Below are positions 50,283 through 59,344 of a stretch of 64,000 nt of DNA, in pieces. Within the stretch, counting starts at the first letter, position 1, and the number at the start of each line of letters is the position of its first letter. This DNA comes from Burkholderiales bacterium (GTDB lineage Bacteria; Pseudomonadota; Gammaproteobacteria; Burkholderiales; Burkholderiaceae_C): assembly GCA_016219375.1 (NCBI GenBank), contig JACRNC010000007.1, positions 62,001 to 126,000 of the forward strand. The letters run 5' to 3'. The position numbers were made by a program, and so were the translations under genes. Under the pieces are notes generated by a model. That model was not told the DNA's origin, did no database searches, and was given only the letters and a program-made list of their open reading frames with translations.

Positions 50283-51514
50283 ATCCGGACGCCGCCACCC
50301 TCTGGAAGGGCCCGCGCTGGGCGCTGGCCGTGCTGCTCGCCGCGCTCGGCATGCTGGGGCCGTTTTCCATCGACACCTACCTGCCGGCCTTTGCCGGCAT
50401 CGCACGCTCGCTGGGTGCGACGCCGGTGGAGATCCAGCAGACGCTGTCGGCCTACCTGCTGTCGTTCGCCTTCATGAGCCTGTTCCACGGCGCGCTGTCG
50501 GACAGCTTCGGCCGCCGGCCGGTGGTGCTGGCCGGGGTGGCGGTGTTCACGCTGGCGTCCGTGGGCTGCGCGATGGCGCAGAGCATCGAGATGCTGATCG
50601 CCTGCCGCGCACTGCAGGGGCTGTCCACCGGAGCGGGCATCGTCGTGTCCCGCGCGGTGATCCGCGACATGTTCCCGCCGGCCGATGCGCAGCGGGTGAT
50701 GGCGCAGGTGACGCTGTTCTTCGGCGTGGCGCCGGCCATCGCGCCCATCGTCGGCGGGGTGCTCTTCGTGCACCTGGGCTGGCATGCGGTGTTCTGGTTC
50801 CTGGCCGGCGTGGGCGTGGTGCTGTGGCTGGCCAACTGGGCGATGCTGCCGGAGACGCTGCATGCCAGCCATCGCCAGCCGTTCCGCATCGGCCACCTCA
50901 TGCGCGGCTACCGCGAGCTGGTGCTCAACCGCCGCTTCGTGCTGCTGTGCCTGGCCAGCGGCGTGCCGTTCAACGGCATGTTCCTCTACGTGCTCTCCGC
51001 ACCGACCTTCCTGGGTGAGCTGCTGGGCCTGGCGCCGACGCAGTTCTTCTGGTTCTTCTGCGTGAGCATCGGCGGGATCATGGCCGGGGCCACCGTCAGC
51101 GGCCGGCTGGCCGGGCGCATCGAGCCGGAGCGGCAGATCCGCTGGGGCTTCTGGGTGATGGTGGTGGTGTCGCTGGCCAACCTGCTGGCCAACTGGCTGT
51201 TCACGGCGGATGTGTCGTGGGCGCTGATCCCGATCGGTCTGTATGCCTTCGGCTGGGCCATGATGGTGCCGGTGGTGACGCTGCTGGCGCTGGACGTGGT
51301 GCCGATGCGGCGGGGCATGGCCTCGTCGCTGCAGGCCTTCGTGGGCAGCGCGGCCAACGGGCTGGTGGCCGGTGCGCTGGCGCCGCTGGTGATGCATTCG
51401 GCCCGCGCCCTGGCGCTGGCCGCAGTCGGGTTGATGAGCATCGGCCTGGTGGCCTGGGTGCTGGTGCGGCGGGTGCCCGCGCCGCAGGCGGCGGTGGTGG
51501 CACCGAGGCCTTGA
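50279..51514 (+). CDS. Bcr/CflA-family MFS drug efflux transporter
   Basis: A 411-residue inner-membrane transporter with about 12 helices. The Bcr/CflA pattern is visible as FSIDTYLPAFAGIARSLGAT at the N-terminus, HGALSDSFGRRPVVLAGVAV (loop 2-3 motif A) and CRALQGLSTGAGIVVSRAVI in helix 4-5. Family members export drugs, sulfonamides or dipeptides; substrate unknown here. It overlaps the PIN gene by four bases, so mnmA, the PIN gene and this gene probably form one transcript. Confidence 0.93.
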   Translation: MNPDAATLWKGPRWALAVLLAALGMLGPFSIDTYLPAFAGIARSLGATPVEIQQTLSAYLLSFAFMSLFHGALSDSFGRRPVVLAGVAVFTLASVGCAMAQSIEMLIACRALQGLSTGAGIVVSRAVIRDMFPPADAQRVMAQVTLFFGVAPAIAPIVGGVLFVHLGWHAVFWFLAGVGVVLWLANWAMLPETLHASHRQPFRIGHLMRGYRELVLNRRFVLLCLASGVPFNGMFLYVLSAPTFLGELLGLAPTQFFWFFCVSIGGIMAGATVSGRLAGRIEPERQIRWGFWVMVVVSLANLLANWLFTADVSWALIPIGLYAFGWAMMVPVVTLLALDVVPMRRGMASSLQAFVGSAANGLVAGALAPLVMHSARALALAAVGLMSIGLVAWVLVRRVPAPQAAVVAPRP

Positions 51515-51593
51515 CGCCGTCGTCGGTCGGCTCCATGTTCCGTCCTGACCTGAACCGACGCCAACCGACGCGAACCCAAGGAGGACCGCATCC

Positions 51594-52613
51594 GTGGAGT
51601 TCAAGGACTACTACCAGGTGCTCGGCGTGCCGCGCGATGCCACGGCCGAGCAGATCAAGAAGGCCTACCGCCAGCTGGCGCGCAGGTACCACCCGGACGT
51701 CAGCAAGGAGCCGGATGCCGCCGCGCGCATGAGCGAGGTCAACGAGGCGCATGCCGTGCTGTCCGACCCCGGCAAGCGCGCGGCCTATGACGCCATCGGC
51801 CAGGGCCGGCAGCAAGGCGAGTCGTTCACGCCACCGCCGGACTGGGATGCGGGCTATGAGTTCTCGGGCCGCGGCTTCGAAGGCATGGACGCGCACGAGT
51901 TCAGCGACTTCTTCGCGTCGCTGTTCGGCGGCATGGGGGGTGGCATGGGCGGCGGGGCTGATCGCCGCGCTCGCACGCGTCGCCCGGCCGCCGGCCCGCT
52001 GCGCGGCGAGGACCATCATGCCAAGGTGCTGCTGGACCTGCAGGACGCCTGGCAGGGCGCCACGCGGCAGGTGACGTTGCGCGCGCCGCAGCTCGATGAG
52101 CAGGGCCGCGTGCAGATCCAGGAGCGCACGCTGGAGGTGCGCATCCCCGCCGGCGTGCGGCCCGGGCAGCTCATCCGCCTGGCCGGGCAGGGCGGCGCGG
52201 GCGTGGGCGGCGGCCCGGCGGGGGATCTGTTCCTGCAGGTGCAGATCCGCCCGCATCCGCGCTTCCATATCGAGGGCGCCAACCTGGTGGCCGAGCTGCC
52301 GGTGGCGCCGTGGGAGGCGGCACTGGGCGCCGTGGTGCCGGTGGAGCTGCCCGACGGCAGCCTGCTGAAGGTGCGTGTGCCCGCCGGGGCCCAGGGTGGG
52401 CGGCAGCTCACCGTGCGCGGCAAGGGCCTGCCCGGCGCCCAGCCCGGTGACCTGGACCTGACCGTGCGCGTGATCCTGCCCAGCGGGCTGGAGCCGCGGG
52501 CCAAGCGGCTGTATGAGGAGATGGCGCGCGAGCTGACGGACTTCGATGCGCGCAAGGTGGCCCGCGCGGAGGCTGAACGCTCGACTGCCGGCGACCGCGG
52601 CACGGCTGCCTGA
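51594..52613 (+). CDS. cbpA: DnaJ-class co-chaperone CbpA
   Basis: A 339-residue Hsp40. The J domain occupies residues 1-70 (EFKDYYQVLGVPRDATAEQI) with the HPD motif in RYHPDVSKEPD. A Gly/Phe-rich linker GGMGGGMGGGAD and the two C-terminal substrate-binding domains (residues ~140-320) follow. It stimulates DnaK and can bind curved DNA in its family. The GTG at 51594 has an AAGGAGG site nine bases upstream. First gene of cbpA-cbpM-ftsH. Confidence 0.94.
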   Translation: MEFKDYYQVLGVPRDATAEQIKKAYRQLARRYHPDVSKEPDAAARMSEVNEAHAVLSDPGKRAAYDAIGQGRQQGESFTPPPDWDAGYEFSGRGFEGMDAHEFSDFFASLFGGMGGGMGGGADRRARTRRPAAGPLRGEDHHAKVLLDLQDAWQGATRQVTLRAPQLDEQGRVQIQERTLEVRIPAGVRPGQLIRLAGQGGAGVGGGPAGDLFLQVQIRPHPRFHIEGANLVAELPVAPWEAALGAVVPVELPDGSLLKVRVPAGAQGGRQLTVRGKGLPGAQPGDLDLTVRVILPSGLEPRAKRLYEEMARELTDFDARKVARAEAERSTAGDRGTAA

Positions 52614-52645
52614 CGGTCAAGATGACGGCACAAGGAGACGTGACG

Positions 52646-53038
52646 ATGACCGCATCCGATACCCGCCATCCCGATGCCCGGCTCGGCCCGCGTACGGATG
52701 AGCTGGGCGACGCCCTGGACGCCGCGATGGACCAGGTGATGCATGAGGTCTGGCAGGACGCGCTGCTCAGCCTGGACGAGCTGTGCCGCGCCTGCGCCGT
52801 GCCGCCCGACTGGCTGCATGAGCGCCTGTCGGCCGGGCTGCTGACCGCGCCGGCGGTGCGCCCGTCCGACGACCCAGCGGCCTGGCGCTTCGACGCCATC
52901 GCCCTGCGCCGGGTGCGCAGCATGGTGCGGCTGGAGCGCGACTTCGACGCCGTGCCGGAGCTCGCCGCCCTGGTGGCCGATCTGGAAGAAGAGGTGCAGC
53001 GCCTGCGCGCGCAGCTGCGCCGCGCCGGACTGCTTTGA
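52646..53038 (+). CDS. cbpM: Chaperone modulator CbpM
   Basis: A 130-residue protein with a MerR-like helix-turn-helix at the centre (LSLDELCRACAVPPDWLHER) and a C-terminal helix DLEEEVQRLRAQLRRAGLL. CbpM binds the J domain of CbpA and blocks its co-chaperone action. The ATG at 52646 has an AAGGAG site eight bases upstream; an ATG at 52622 would add eight residues. It lies 32 bp after cbpA and six bases before ftsH, so all three are probably co-transcribed. Confidence 0.88.
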   Translation: MTASDTRHPDARLGPRTDELGDALDAAMDQVMHEVWQDALLSLDELCRACAVPPDWLHERLSAGLLTAPAVRPSDDPAAWRFDAIALRRVRSMVRLERDFDAVPELAALVADLEEEVQRLRAQLRRAGLL

Positions 53039-53044
53039 TCACCC

Positions 53045-54928
53045 ATGCCGCTGACCCCGCTGAAATCGCTCAAGCCCAACCCGAAGACGCAGTGGAACGT
53101 CGGCTACTGGCTGCTCGCCCTGCTGGCCCTGCTGTGGATCCAGGAGATCTGGCAGACCCAGCGCACGGTGGAGCCCGTGCCCTACAGCGCCTTCGAGCAG
53201 GCGCTGGCCGAGGGCAAGGTGTCCGAGGTGGTGATCGGCGAGACGACCATCACCGGCAAGCTCAAGCAGCCTGACGGCAGCAAGACCGTGATCGTGGCCA
53301 ACCGCGTGGAGCCGGCGCTGGCCGAGCGGCTGTCCATCTACAAGGTGCCCTACACCCGTGTAGTGGAGAGCACCTTCCTGCGCGACCTGCTGTCCTGGGT
53401 GGTGCCGGCGGTCGTCTTCTTTGCGCTGTGGTTCTTCCTCATCCGTCGGCTGGCCGACAAGCAGGGGCTGGGCGGCATGGGCGGCTTCATGAGCATCGGC
53501 AAGAGCCGCGCCAAGGTCTATGTGGAGCAGGACACCGGCGTGACCTTCGCCGACGTGGCCGGCGTGGACGAGGCCAAGGGCGAGCTGCAGGAGATCGTCG
53601 CCTTCTTGAAGGACCCGCAGGGCTATGGCCGGCTGGGCGCGCGCATGCCCAAGGGCGTGCTGCTGGTCGGCCCGCCCGGCACCGGCAAGACGCTGGTGGC
53701 CAAGGCCGTGGCCGGCGAGGCCGGCGTGCCCTTCTTCAGCATCAGCGGCAGCGAGTTCGTGGAGATGTTCGTCGGCGTGGGCGCGGCCCGGGTGCGCGAT
53801 CTCTTCGAGCAGGCGCGGGCCAAGGCGCCGGCCATCATCTTCATCGACGAGCTCGATGCCCTGGGCCGTGCGCGCGGCGCCGGCGGCATGGTCGGCGGCC
53901 ATGACGAGCGCGAGCAGACGCTCAACCAGCTGCTGGTGGAGCTCGACGGCTTCGACAGCTCATCCGGCCTGGTGCTGCTCTCTGCCACCAACCGGCCGGA
54001 GATCCTCGACCCGGCCCTGCTGCGCGCCGGCCGCTTCGACCGCCAGGTGCTGGTGGACCGGCCCGACAAGGCCGGGCGGGTGCAGATCCTCCAGGTGCAT
54101 GTACGCAAGATCCGCCTGGCCGCCGAGGTGGACCTGGAGCAGGTGGCCGCACTCACCACCGGCTTCTCGGGCGCCGACCTGGCCAACCTGTGCAACGAGG
54201 CGGCGCTGGCGGCCACGCGGCGCGGTGCGGCCGAGGTGACGCTGGGCGACTTCACGCAGGCCATCGAGCGCATCGTCGCCGGGCTGGAGAAGAAGAACCG
54301 CGTGCTCAATGCCCGCGAGCGCGAGGTGGTGGCCTATCACGAGATGGGCCATGCGCTGGTGGCCATGTCGCTGCCTGGCAGCGACCCGGTCCACAAGGTG
54401 TCCATCATCCCGCGCGGCATCGGCGCGCTGGGCTACACCATCCAGCGGCCGACCGAAGACCGCTTCCTGATGACCCGCGAGGAGCTGGAGCACAAGATCA
54501 TGGTGCTGCTGGGCGGCCGCGCGGCCGAGAAGCTGGTCTTCGGCCACCTGTCCACCGGCGCGGCCGACGACCTGGCCAAGGTGACCGACATCGCGCGCGA
54601 CATGGTCACGCGCTACGGCATGGTCGAAGAGCTGGGCTATGTGGCCTACCAGGCGCAGCCGCCGCGCTTCCTCGACGTGGCCGGGGCGTCATCGGGCGGC
54701 TGCGAGGTCAGCCCGGCGACGCAGCAGCGCATCGACGAGGCGGTGCGCGCCATCGTGATGGCCGCCTTCGACCGCGCCATCGGCATCCTGGCCGAGCACC
54801 GTGCCGTGCTGGAGCGCTGCGCCCGCGAGCTGCTGGCCCGCGAGACGCTGGACGAGGCGGCGCTGCGCGCGCTGACCGGTGAGCTGCGGCGCGAGCCGGC
54901 CGCCCCGGCGCCCGCCACGGTCGCATGA
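53045..54928 (+). CDS. ftsH: ATP-dependent zinc metalloprotease FtsH (probable second copy)
   Basis: A 627-residue membrane AAA protease. Two helices ([18 protein letters not shown] near residue 18 and [19 protein letters not shown] near 115) flank a periplasmic domain. The AAA module has Walker [13 protein letters not shown], Walker [12 protein letters not shown] and the second region of homology [20 protein letters not shown]. The zinc site is [10 protein letters not shown], with methionine where housekeeping FtsH usually has alanine (HEAGH). The third ligand Asp lies in [17 protein letters not shown]. It is coupled to cbpA-cbpM, not to rlmE as the housekeeping gene usually is, so it may be an accessory stress copy. 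Confidence 0.95.
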   Translation: MPLTPLKSLKPNPKTQWNVGYWLLALLALLWIQEIWQTQRTVEPVPYSAFEQALAEGKVSEVVIGETTITGKLKQPDGSKTVIVANRVEPALAERLSIYKVPYTRVVESTFLRDLLSWVVPAVVFFALWFFLIRRLADKQGLGGMGGFMSIGKSRAKVYVEQDTGVTFADVAGVDEAKGELQEIVAFLKDPQGYGRLGARMPKGVLLVGPPGTGKTLVAKAVAGEAGVPFFSISGSEFVEMFVGVGAARVRDLFEQARAKAPAIIFIDELDALGRARGAGGMVGGHDEREQTLNQLLVELDGFDSSSGLVLLSATNRPEILDPALLRAGRFDRQVLVDRPDKAGRVQILQVHVRKIRLAAEVDLEQVAALTTGFSGADLANLCNEAALAATRRGAAEVTLGDFTQAIERIVAGLEKKNRVLNAREREVVAYHEMGHALVAMSLPGSDPVHKVSIIPRGIGALGYTIQRPTEDRFLMTREELEHKIMVLLGGRAAEKLVFGHLSTGAADDLAKVTDIARDMVTRYGMVEELGYVAYQAQPPRFLDVAGASSGGCEVSPATQQRIDEAVRAIVMAAFDRAIGILAEHRAVLERCARELLARETLDEAALRALTGELRREPAAPAPATVA

Positions 54929-54977
54929 CGCGCTGCCACAATCCCGCGCCCCGCATACCGCACCGGCCACCACCCCG

Positions 54978-55394
54978 ATGAGCACGCCCCGTGACGACCG
55001 CCGCCGCCGCACGCTGATGCTGCTGCGCCGCATCGACGAGGCCTGGGTCGCGGCCTTTCAGGAAAGCGGCTTCTCCGACATCTACTTCTCGCGCCTGTTC
55101 ACCGAGCTGTGGCTGCGCGGCGACGTGGCCCTGCCCAAGACCGATGCCTATGGCCTGGTCAAGGAGGTGGGTCTGCAGACGGCCATCAAGTACGTGCGCC
55201 GAGCGGTGGAGGAGGGCTATCTGCAGGAGCTGGACAACCCGGCCGACGGCCGCTCGCGGCTGATCCGCATGACGCCGCGGCTGAAGGCCCGCTTCGAGCA
55301 GGTGATCGACCGCATCGATGCCAGCGTGACGGAGCTGGCCGGGCCGGGCGGTGCAAGCGCCCGGGCCGAGCCGGCACGCGCCGACAGAGCCTGA
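54978..55394 (+). CDS. MarR-like winged-helix regulator
   Basis: A 138-residue protein. Helical N-terminus (DEAWVAAFQESGFSDIYFSR) and a winged helix with recognition region EVGLQTAIKYVRRAVEEGYL and the wing DNPADGRSRLIRMTPRLKAR, the MarR DxRSR-type pattern. The ATG at 54978 was chosen because conserved sequence begins soon after; the frame continues upstream into ftsH. It starts 49 bp after ftsH on the same strand and could report on the same stress, but its ligand and targets are unknown. Confidence 0.82.
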   Translation: MSTPRDDRRRRTLMLLRRIDEAWVAAFQESGFSDIYFSRLFTELWLRGDVALPKTDAYGLVKEVGLQTAIKYVRRAVEEGYLQELDNPADGRSRLIRMTPRLKARFEQVIDRIDASVTELAGPGGASARAEPARADRA

Positions 55395-55449
55395 ACACGG
55401 CTTGAGCAGGCCGTGAGCCAGCCTTGCGCCGGCGGCTGGCCCGCCGCCT

Positions 55450-56271
55450 TCACTGCGCCGTCTTGCCCCCGTCGGCCGCCCATACGGCACCGTTGACGAA
55501 GCCGGCGGCATCGCTGGCCAGGAAGGCCACCACCGCCGCGATGTCGGCCGGGCGGCCCAGGCGCCCCACCGGTATGGCGGCCACCTCGGCCGCCTGCGCG
55601 GCCAGCGGGTCGGCGGCGACATCGAACTCCGCCTGCAGCATGGCGGTGTGGACGGGGCCGGGGCACAACGCGTTGGCGCGGATGCGCTGCGGTGCCAGCT
55701 CCACGGCCAGGGCGCGGGTCCAGGCCAGGATGCCGCCCTTGGTGGCGGTGTAGGCGGCATAGCCGGGCTGGCCGACCAGGGCCAGCTCCGAGGCGATGTT
55801 GACGATGGCCGCATGCGGCGAGGCGGCCAGTGCGCCCAGCAGCCCGCGCGTCAGCCGCAGCGGCGCGATCAGGTTGACGGCCATCAGCGCGTCCAACAGC
55901 GCATCGCCCGTGTCGGCAAACGGCTGCACGCGGCTGATGCCGGCGTTGTTGACGAGGACGTCCAGCCGGCCGCCCAGGGCTGGGATCAGGCGCTGCAGCA
56001 CGCCGTCCAGCGCTGCCCGGTCGGCTAGGTCCACGGCATGGGGCACGAAGCGCTCGCCCGCGGTCCAGGCCATCGCCTGCAGGGCCTGGTCGTCGCGGTC
56101 CAGACCGTGGACGATGGCGCCGGCCTGCAGCAGCGCGGCCACGATGGCCCGGCCGATGCCGCCGGCCGCGCCGGTGACGACGGCGATGCGGCCGTTCAGC
56201 GCGGCGCTGGGCAGGGTGGGGAAGACGGAAGGGTCGGCGGAAGGATTGGGGGAAGGGTCGGCGCTGCTCAT
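55450..56271 (-). CDS. SDR-family oxidoreductase
   Basis: A 273-residue classical short-chain dehydrogenase. It shows the nucleotide motif VVTGAAGGIGRAIV near residue 32, NNAG in VLVNNAGISRVQPF near 105, the catalytic serine in NIASELALVG, and the YxxxK pair in GYAAYTATKGGIL near 170. The C-terminus has the DIAAVVAFLASDAAGFVNGA pattern. The substrate cannot be named; many similar proteins act on acyl-ACP, sugar or steroid alcohols. It is tail-to-tail with the MarR-like gene and five bases before the desaturase stop on the same strand. Confidence 0.9.
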   Translation of the reverse strand: MSSADPSPNPSADPSVFPTLPSAALNGRIAVVTGAAGGIGRAIVAALLQAGAIVHGLDRDDQALQAMAWTAGERFVPHAVDLADRAALDGVLQRLIPALGGRLDVLVNNAGISRVQPFADTGDALLDALMAVNLIAPLRLTRGLLGALAASPHAAIVNIASELALVGQPGYAAYTATKGGILAWTRALAVELAPQRIRANALCPGPVHTAMLQAEFDVAADPLAAQAAEVAAIPVGRLGRPADIAAVVAFLASDAAGFVNGAVWAADGGKTAQ

Positions 56272-56275
56272 GGCG

Positions 56276-57304
56276 TCACACCACCGTCAGGAAGGACACG
56301 CCATGCGCGCCGACAAAGGCATCGGCCCGCCGTGCGCCAGTCTCGGGAGCCCCGTAATGGTCGGCCACCACGCGCTTCACACGGTTGCGGTGCCAGGTGC
56401 GCAGCAGTTCGGCCAGCGGCATCACGTTGAGCGCGCGCTCGCCGTAGAGCTCGCGATGCAGGGCGGGCAGCCGCCACCAGGGCACGGCCGCGCGCTCGTG
56501 GTGGGCGTTGTGATAGCCGAAGTTCAGCGTCAGCAGGTTGAGTACAGGGAAGCGGTGCGACACCAGGTTGGAATAGGTGTGGGCCTGCTCGTAGACGCGG
56601 TCGCGGCCGTCCATCGGCACGGGCTCATCCTCCGCAACGAAGAACTGATCGAAGGTGTGGTGGAAGGCGTCGAAGAAGTTCAGCACGTGCAGCAGCAGGA
56701 CATAGGCCAGCGCATAGAGCGCCAGCGCCTTCACCGACCAGGCTGCCAGCAGGCCCAGCAGCGACAGCCTCAGCACCAGCATGGCCGCCGAGCGCGGCAG
56801 GTGCCGCCGCTGCGCGGGCACGAAGAACGGCCGCCAGACCACCTGCAGATGCATCAGGATCTCGGTGGCCGGGATGTAGGCCCACTCCAGCGCCTGCAGC
56901 AGCCGGCGCACGGCCGGGCGGCGCTGCATCAGTCCCTTGAAGTCGAAGCAGGTCACGTCCGCACGGTCACGGTGGTGGCGGATGTGCAGGTGGCGGATGC
57001 GGTCGAAGGACGCATAGCTGGCGCCGGCGATGAAGCTCATCGCCTCGCCCGCCCAGCGGTTGATGCGCGGGCTGCTGAAGAGCGTGTAGTGCGCCGCCTC
57101 GTGGATCAGGTAGGCGGCCAGGATCATGGTGTGGACGCAGAGCAGCACGCCCATCGCGGGCAGCGCCCAGCCGGTCGCCGCCATCAGACCGAAGGAGGCC
57201 AGCCAGCCCGCACCCGTCCAAGCCAGCACAAGGGTGTTGGGCCAGACGCCTTCGCGCTCGCGGAACAAGGAGGTGGGCCGGGCGGAGGACGCAGAGGCAG
57301 ACAT
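56276..57304 (-). CDS. Membrane fatty acid desaturase
   Basis: A 342-residue di-iron membrane desaturase. The three histidine boxes are present: HEAAHYTLF near residue 90, HLHIRHHRDR near 120 and the third GYHNAHHERAAVPWW near 270. Hydrophobic pairs of helices surround them (LVLRLSLLGLLAAWSVKALA). Such enzymes put double bonds into acyl chains of membrane lipids or related lipids. The ATG at 57304 follows an AT-rich leader with a TTAC-N6-GTAA palindrome at 57325-57338. The substrate and position of desaturation are unknown. Confidence 0.9.
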   Translation of the reverse strand: MSASASSARPTSLFREREGVWPNTLVLAWTGAGWLASFGLMAATGWALPAMGVLLCVHTMILAAYLIHEAAHYTLFSSPRINRWAGEAMSFIAGASYASFDRIRHLHIRHHRDRADVTCFDFKGLMQRRPAVRRLLQALEWAYIPATEILMHLQVVWRPFFVPAQRRHLPRSAAMLVLRLSLLGLLAAWSVKALALYALAYVLLLHVLNFFDAFHHTFDQFFVAEDEPVPMDGRDRVYEQAHTYSNLVSHRFPVLNLLTLNFGYHNAHHERAAVPWWRLPALHRELYGERALNVMPLAELLRTWHRNRVKRVVADHYGAPETGARRADAFVGAHGVSFLTVV

Positions 57305-57324
57305 GCGGGTCCCTACAAAACTGA

Positions 57325-57338
57325 TTACAGATTCGTAA
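57325..57338. promoter_or_regulatory. Possible operator upstream of the desaturase gene
   Basis: TTAC-AGATTC-GTAA is a 4-6-4 palindrome in an AT-rich patch 20 bp before the desaturase start codon, where a repressor could block transcription. No adjacent regulator gene is seen. The rest of the 310-bp gap up to the MBL gene holds no supported feature. Confidence 0.3.
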
Positions 57339-57614
57339 GCATCCAGCATGCCAGGCGCCGGCGCCATGATGGTGCGCATGCGCCTCATGCCCAGGCGGTG
57401 CCACATCGAGAGGTCCGGGGTGGAAGGCGGCGTCCAGGTCGTGACCACGCTGGGCTGACCGCTGCGGCGGCGGCTGCCGCGCGCCGCCGCAACCAAGGGC
57501 ATGGGCTCGTCCTGCGCCTCGTTCTTGGCCCCGTCCGCGGCCAAGACGGCATCAGCGGCCACGGCGACACCGCTTTTGGTCAAATCGCCTGCACCACGCT
57601 ACGCGCTCACGACC

Positions 57615-58253
57615 ATGCTTCGCTACCAGACCGTCCCCGTCACGCCCTTTGCCCAGAACTGCTCCATCGTCTGGTGCGACGAGACGATGGAGGCGGCCTT
57701 CGTCGACCCGGGCGGTGAGATCCCGCGCCTGCTGCAGGTGGCGCAGCGGCTGGGCGTGGTGCCCAAGGCCATCTGGCTCACGCACGCGCACATCGACCAT
57801 GCCGGCGGCGCCGGGCAGCTCGCGCGCGAGCTGGGCCTGCCCATCGTCGGCCCGCATGAGGGCGACCAGTTCTGGATCGACGCCCTGCCCAAGCAGAGCG
57901 CGATGTTCGGCTTCCCGCCGGCCGAGCCCTTCAAGCCCACGCGCTGGCTGCACGACGGCGACACCGTGATGCTGGGTCGCTGCACGCTGCAGGTGCGCCA
58001 TTGCCCGGGCCACACGCCGGGGCATGTGGTGTTCTTCGAGGCGCACAGCCGCCGCTGCTTCGTCGGCGACGTGCTCTTTGCCGGCAGCATCGGCCGCACC
58101 GATTTCCCCGGCGGCGACTACCAGACGCTGATCGACTCCATCACCGAGCGGCTGTGGCCGATGGGCGACGACGTGGTCTTCATCCCCGGGCATGGCGAGG
58201 AAAGCACCTTCGGCGACGAGCGTGCGGACAACCCCTTCGTGGGCGGAACCTGA
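57615..58253 (+). CDS. MBL-fold metallo-hydrolase (glyoxalase II-like)
   Basis: A 212-residue zinc hydrolase. Metal-binding motif THAHIDHAGG (HxHxDH) near residue 56, further ligands in CPGHTPGHVV near 135, FVGDVLFAGSIGRTDFPGGD near 155 and PGHGEEST near 195. The overall pattern resembles YcbL-type or glyoxalase-II-like thioester hydrolases. The ATG at 57615 starts the conserved LRYQTVPVTPFAQNC; the frame extends upstream without similarity. Likely acts on S-acyl thiol compounds; substrate unproven. Confidence 0.9.
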   Translation: MLRYQTVPVTPFAQNCSIVWCDETMEAAFVDPGGEIPRLLQVAQRLGVVPKAIWLTHAHIDHAGGAGQLARELGLPIVGPHEGDQFWIDALPKQSAMFGFPPAEPFKPTRWLHDGDTVMLGRCTLQVRHCPGHTPGHVVFFEAHSRRCFVGDVLFAGSIGRTDFPGGDYQTLIDSITERLWPMGDDVVFIPGHGEESTFGDERADNPFVGGT

Positions 58254-58329
58254 GCTGTGCCGCGCCCCAAACGCTGTGCGCCTATCCGCTGGAGGCGCCG
58301 TGCGGCCAACGGCCGGAAGCGCCGTGCGG

Positions 58330-59268
58330 CTACCCGCCGGAAATGCCGCGCCCGGACGGCCGCCTGCGCCCCGCCACCAGCATCGCGATGCCGCCCGCGG
58401 CCAGCAGCGCGGCCGCGGACGGCTCCGGCACGGCTGAGGTGAGCGGATAGCGCGTGCCCGATTCGGCCGCGATGGTGATGTCGTCCAGGATGTTTCCCTG
58501 CTCGTCCATGACCGTGATGCCGGTCAGCACCGCGGTGTGGGAGAAGTCGGCCTCGGCATAGCCGGAGTAGCTCGGGCCGGCATAGCCGGTGGAATAGCCC
58601 GCGCCGGCCGTGACGCCGGCGCGCAGCGTCAGCAGCAGCGGCTCGTCGAAGTAGAAGGGCAGCGCGCCGTCCATCTGCACGCGGCTGGGCATCCCGGCCT
58701 GGGTGATCGCATGCGTGGTGGCCTGCCCGGTGTTGCGCTCGCCGCTCCAGTGCGGGCGGAACCAGCTGCTGGCCTCCAGGGTGAACGAGGCGTCGGTGTC
58801 GTACAGCGGGCCGCTGCCGCTGGTGACGGTCGTGCCGCTGATGGACCAGATCATCGACAGATAGCCCTTGCCGGTGTGGCCGCCGAGCGTCCAGTACTCC
58901 TCAGACATGCCGCCGGCGCTGGCCCGCATGCCGGCGCCCTCGTCAGATTGGCCGACGCTCGTCTGGTAGTTCACCCGCGCGCTGCCGTGGAACACGCCCC
59001 AGCCCTGGATGGCATGGGCATCGCTGGCAAAGAGGCCCGCGGATGCGCCCAGCTCGGGCCCGGAGGCGCCGTTGGCCGTGTCCAGCGAGTCGCTGCTGCA
59101 GTTCTGCCCGAAGGCCGAGATCTCGCAGACGCTGGCGCCCACGGACAGCCGCGCGGCCTGCGCCGTGCCGGCCCAGGGGCCGACCAGCAGCAGCGCGGCC
59201 AGACCGAGCAGGCGCGCCGCCTGGTCGGCCCGCGCGGGCGCAGGAAGAAGGGTGGCGGGGTGAGGCAT
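58330..59268 (-). CDS. PEP-CTERM sorting domain protein
   Basis: A 312-residue exported protein. The signal peptide (ARLLGLAALLLVGPWAGTAQ) ends near AQA. A long beta-rich domain with Gly/Ser/Thr-rich strands follows. The C-terminal tag is VPEPSAAALLAAGGIAMLVA and then the basic GRRRPSGR. Some nine residues after the basic cluster extend beyond the usual tag. Two cysteines (VCEISAFGQNC) near the N-terminus may form a disulfide. It is the second PEP-CTERM protein here, about 17 kb from the first. Function unknown. Confidence 0.9.
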   Translation of the reverse strand: MPHPATLLPAPARADQAARLLGLAALLLVGPWAGTAQAARLSVGASVCEISAFGQNCSSDSLDTANGASGPELGASAGLFASDAHAIQGWGVFHGSARVNYQTSVGQSDEGAGMRASAGGMSEEYWTLGGHTGKGYLSMIWSISGTTVTSGSGPLYDTDASFTLEASSWFRPHWSGERNTGQATTHAITQAGMPSRVQMDGALPFYFDEPLLLTLRAGVTAGAGYSTGYAGPSYSGYAEADFSHTAVLTGITVMDEQGNILDDITIAAESGTRYPLTSAVPEPSAAALLAAGGIAMLVAGRRRPSGRGISGG

Positions 59269-59344
59269 GAGGTGCTCCGGGTGGTGGGTGAAGGGCGTGG
59301 GTGAAAAGGAAGGAGAAGGAAGGAAAGGGCGGGCGAGGGGCTCG

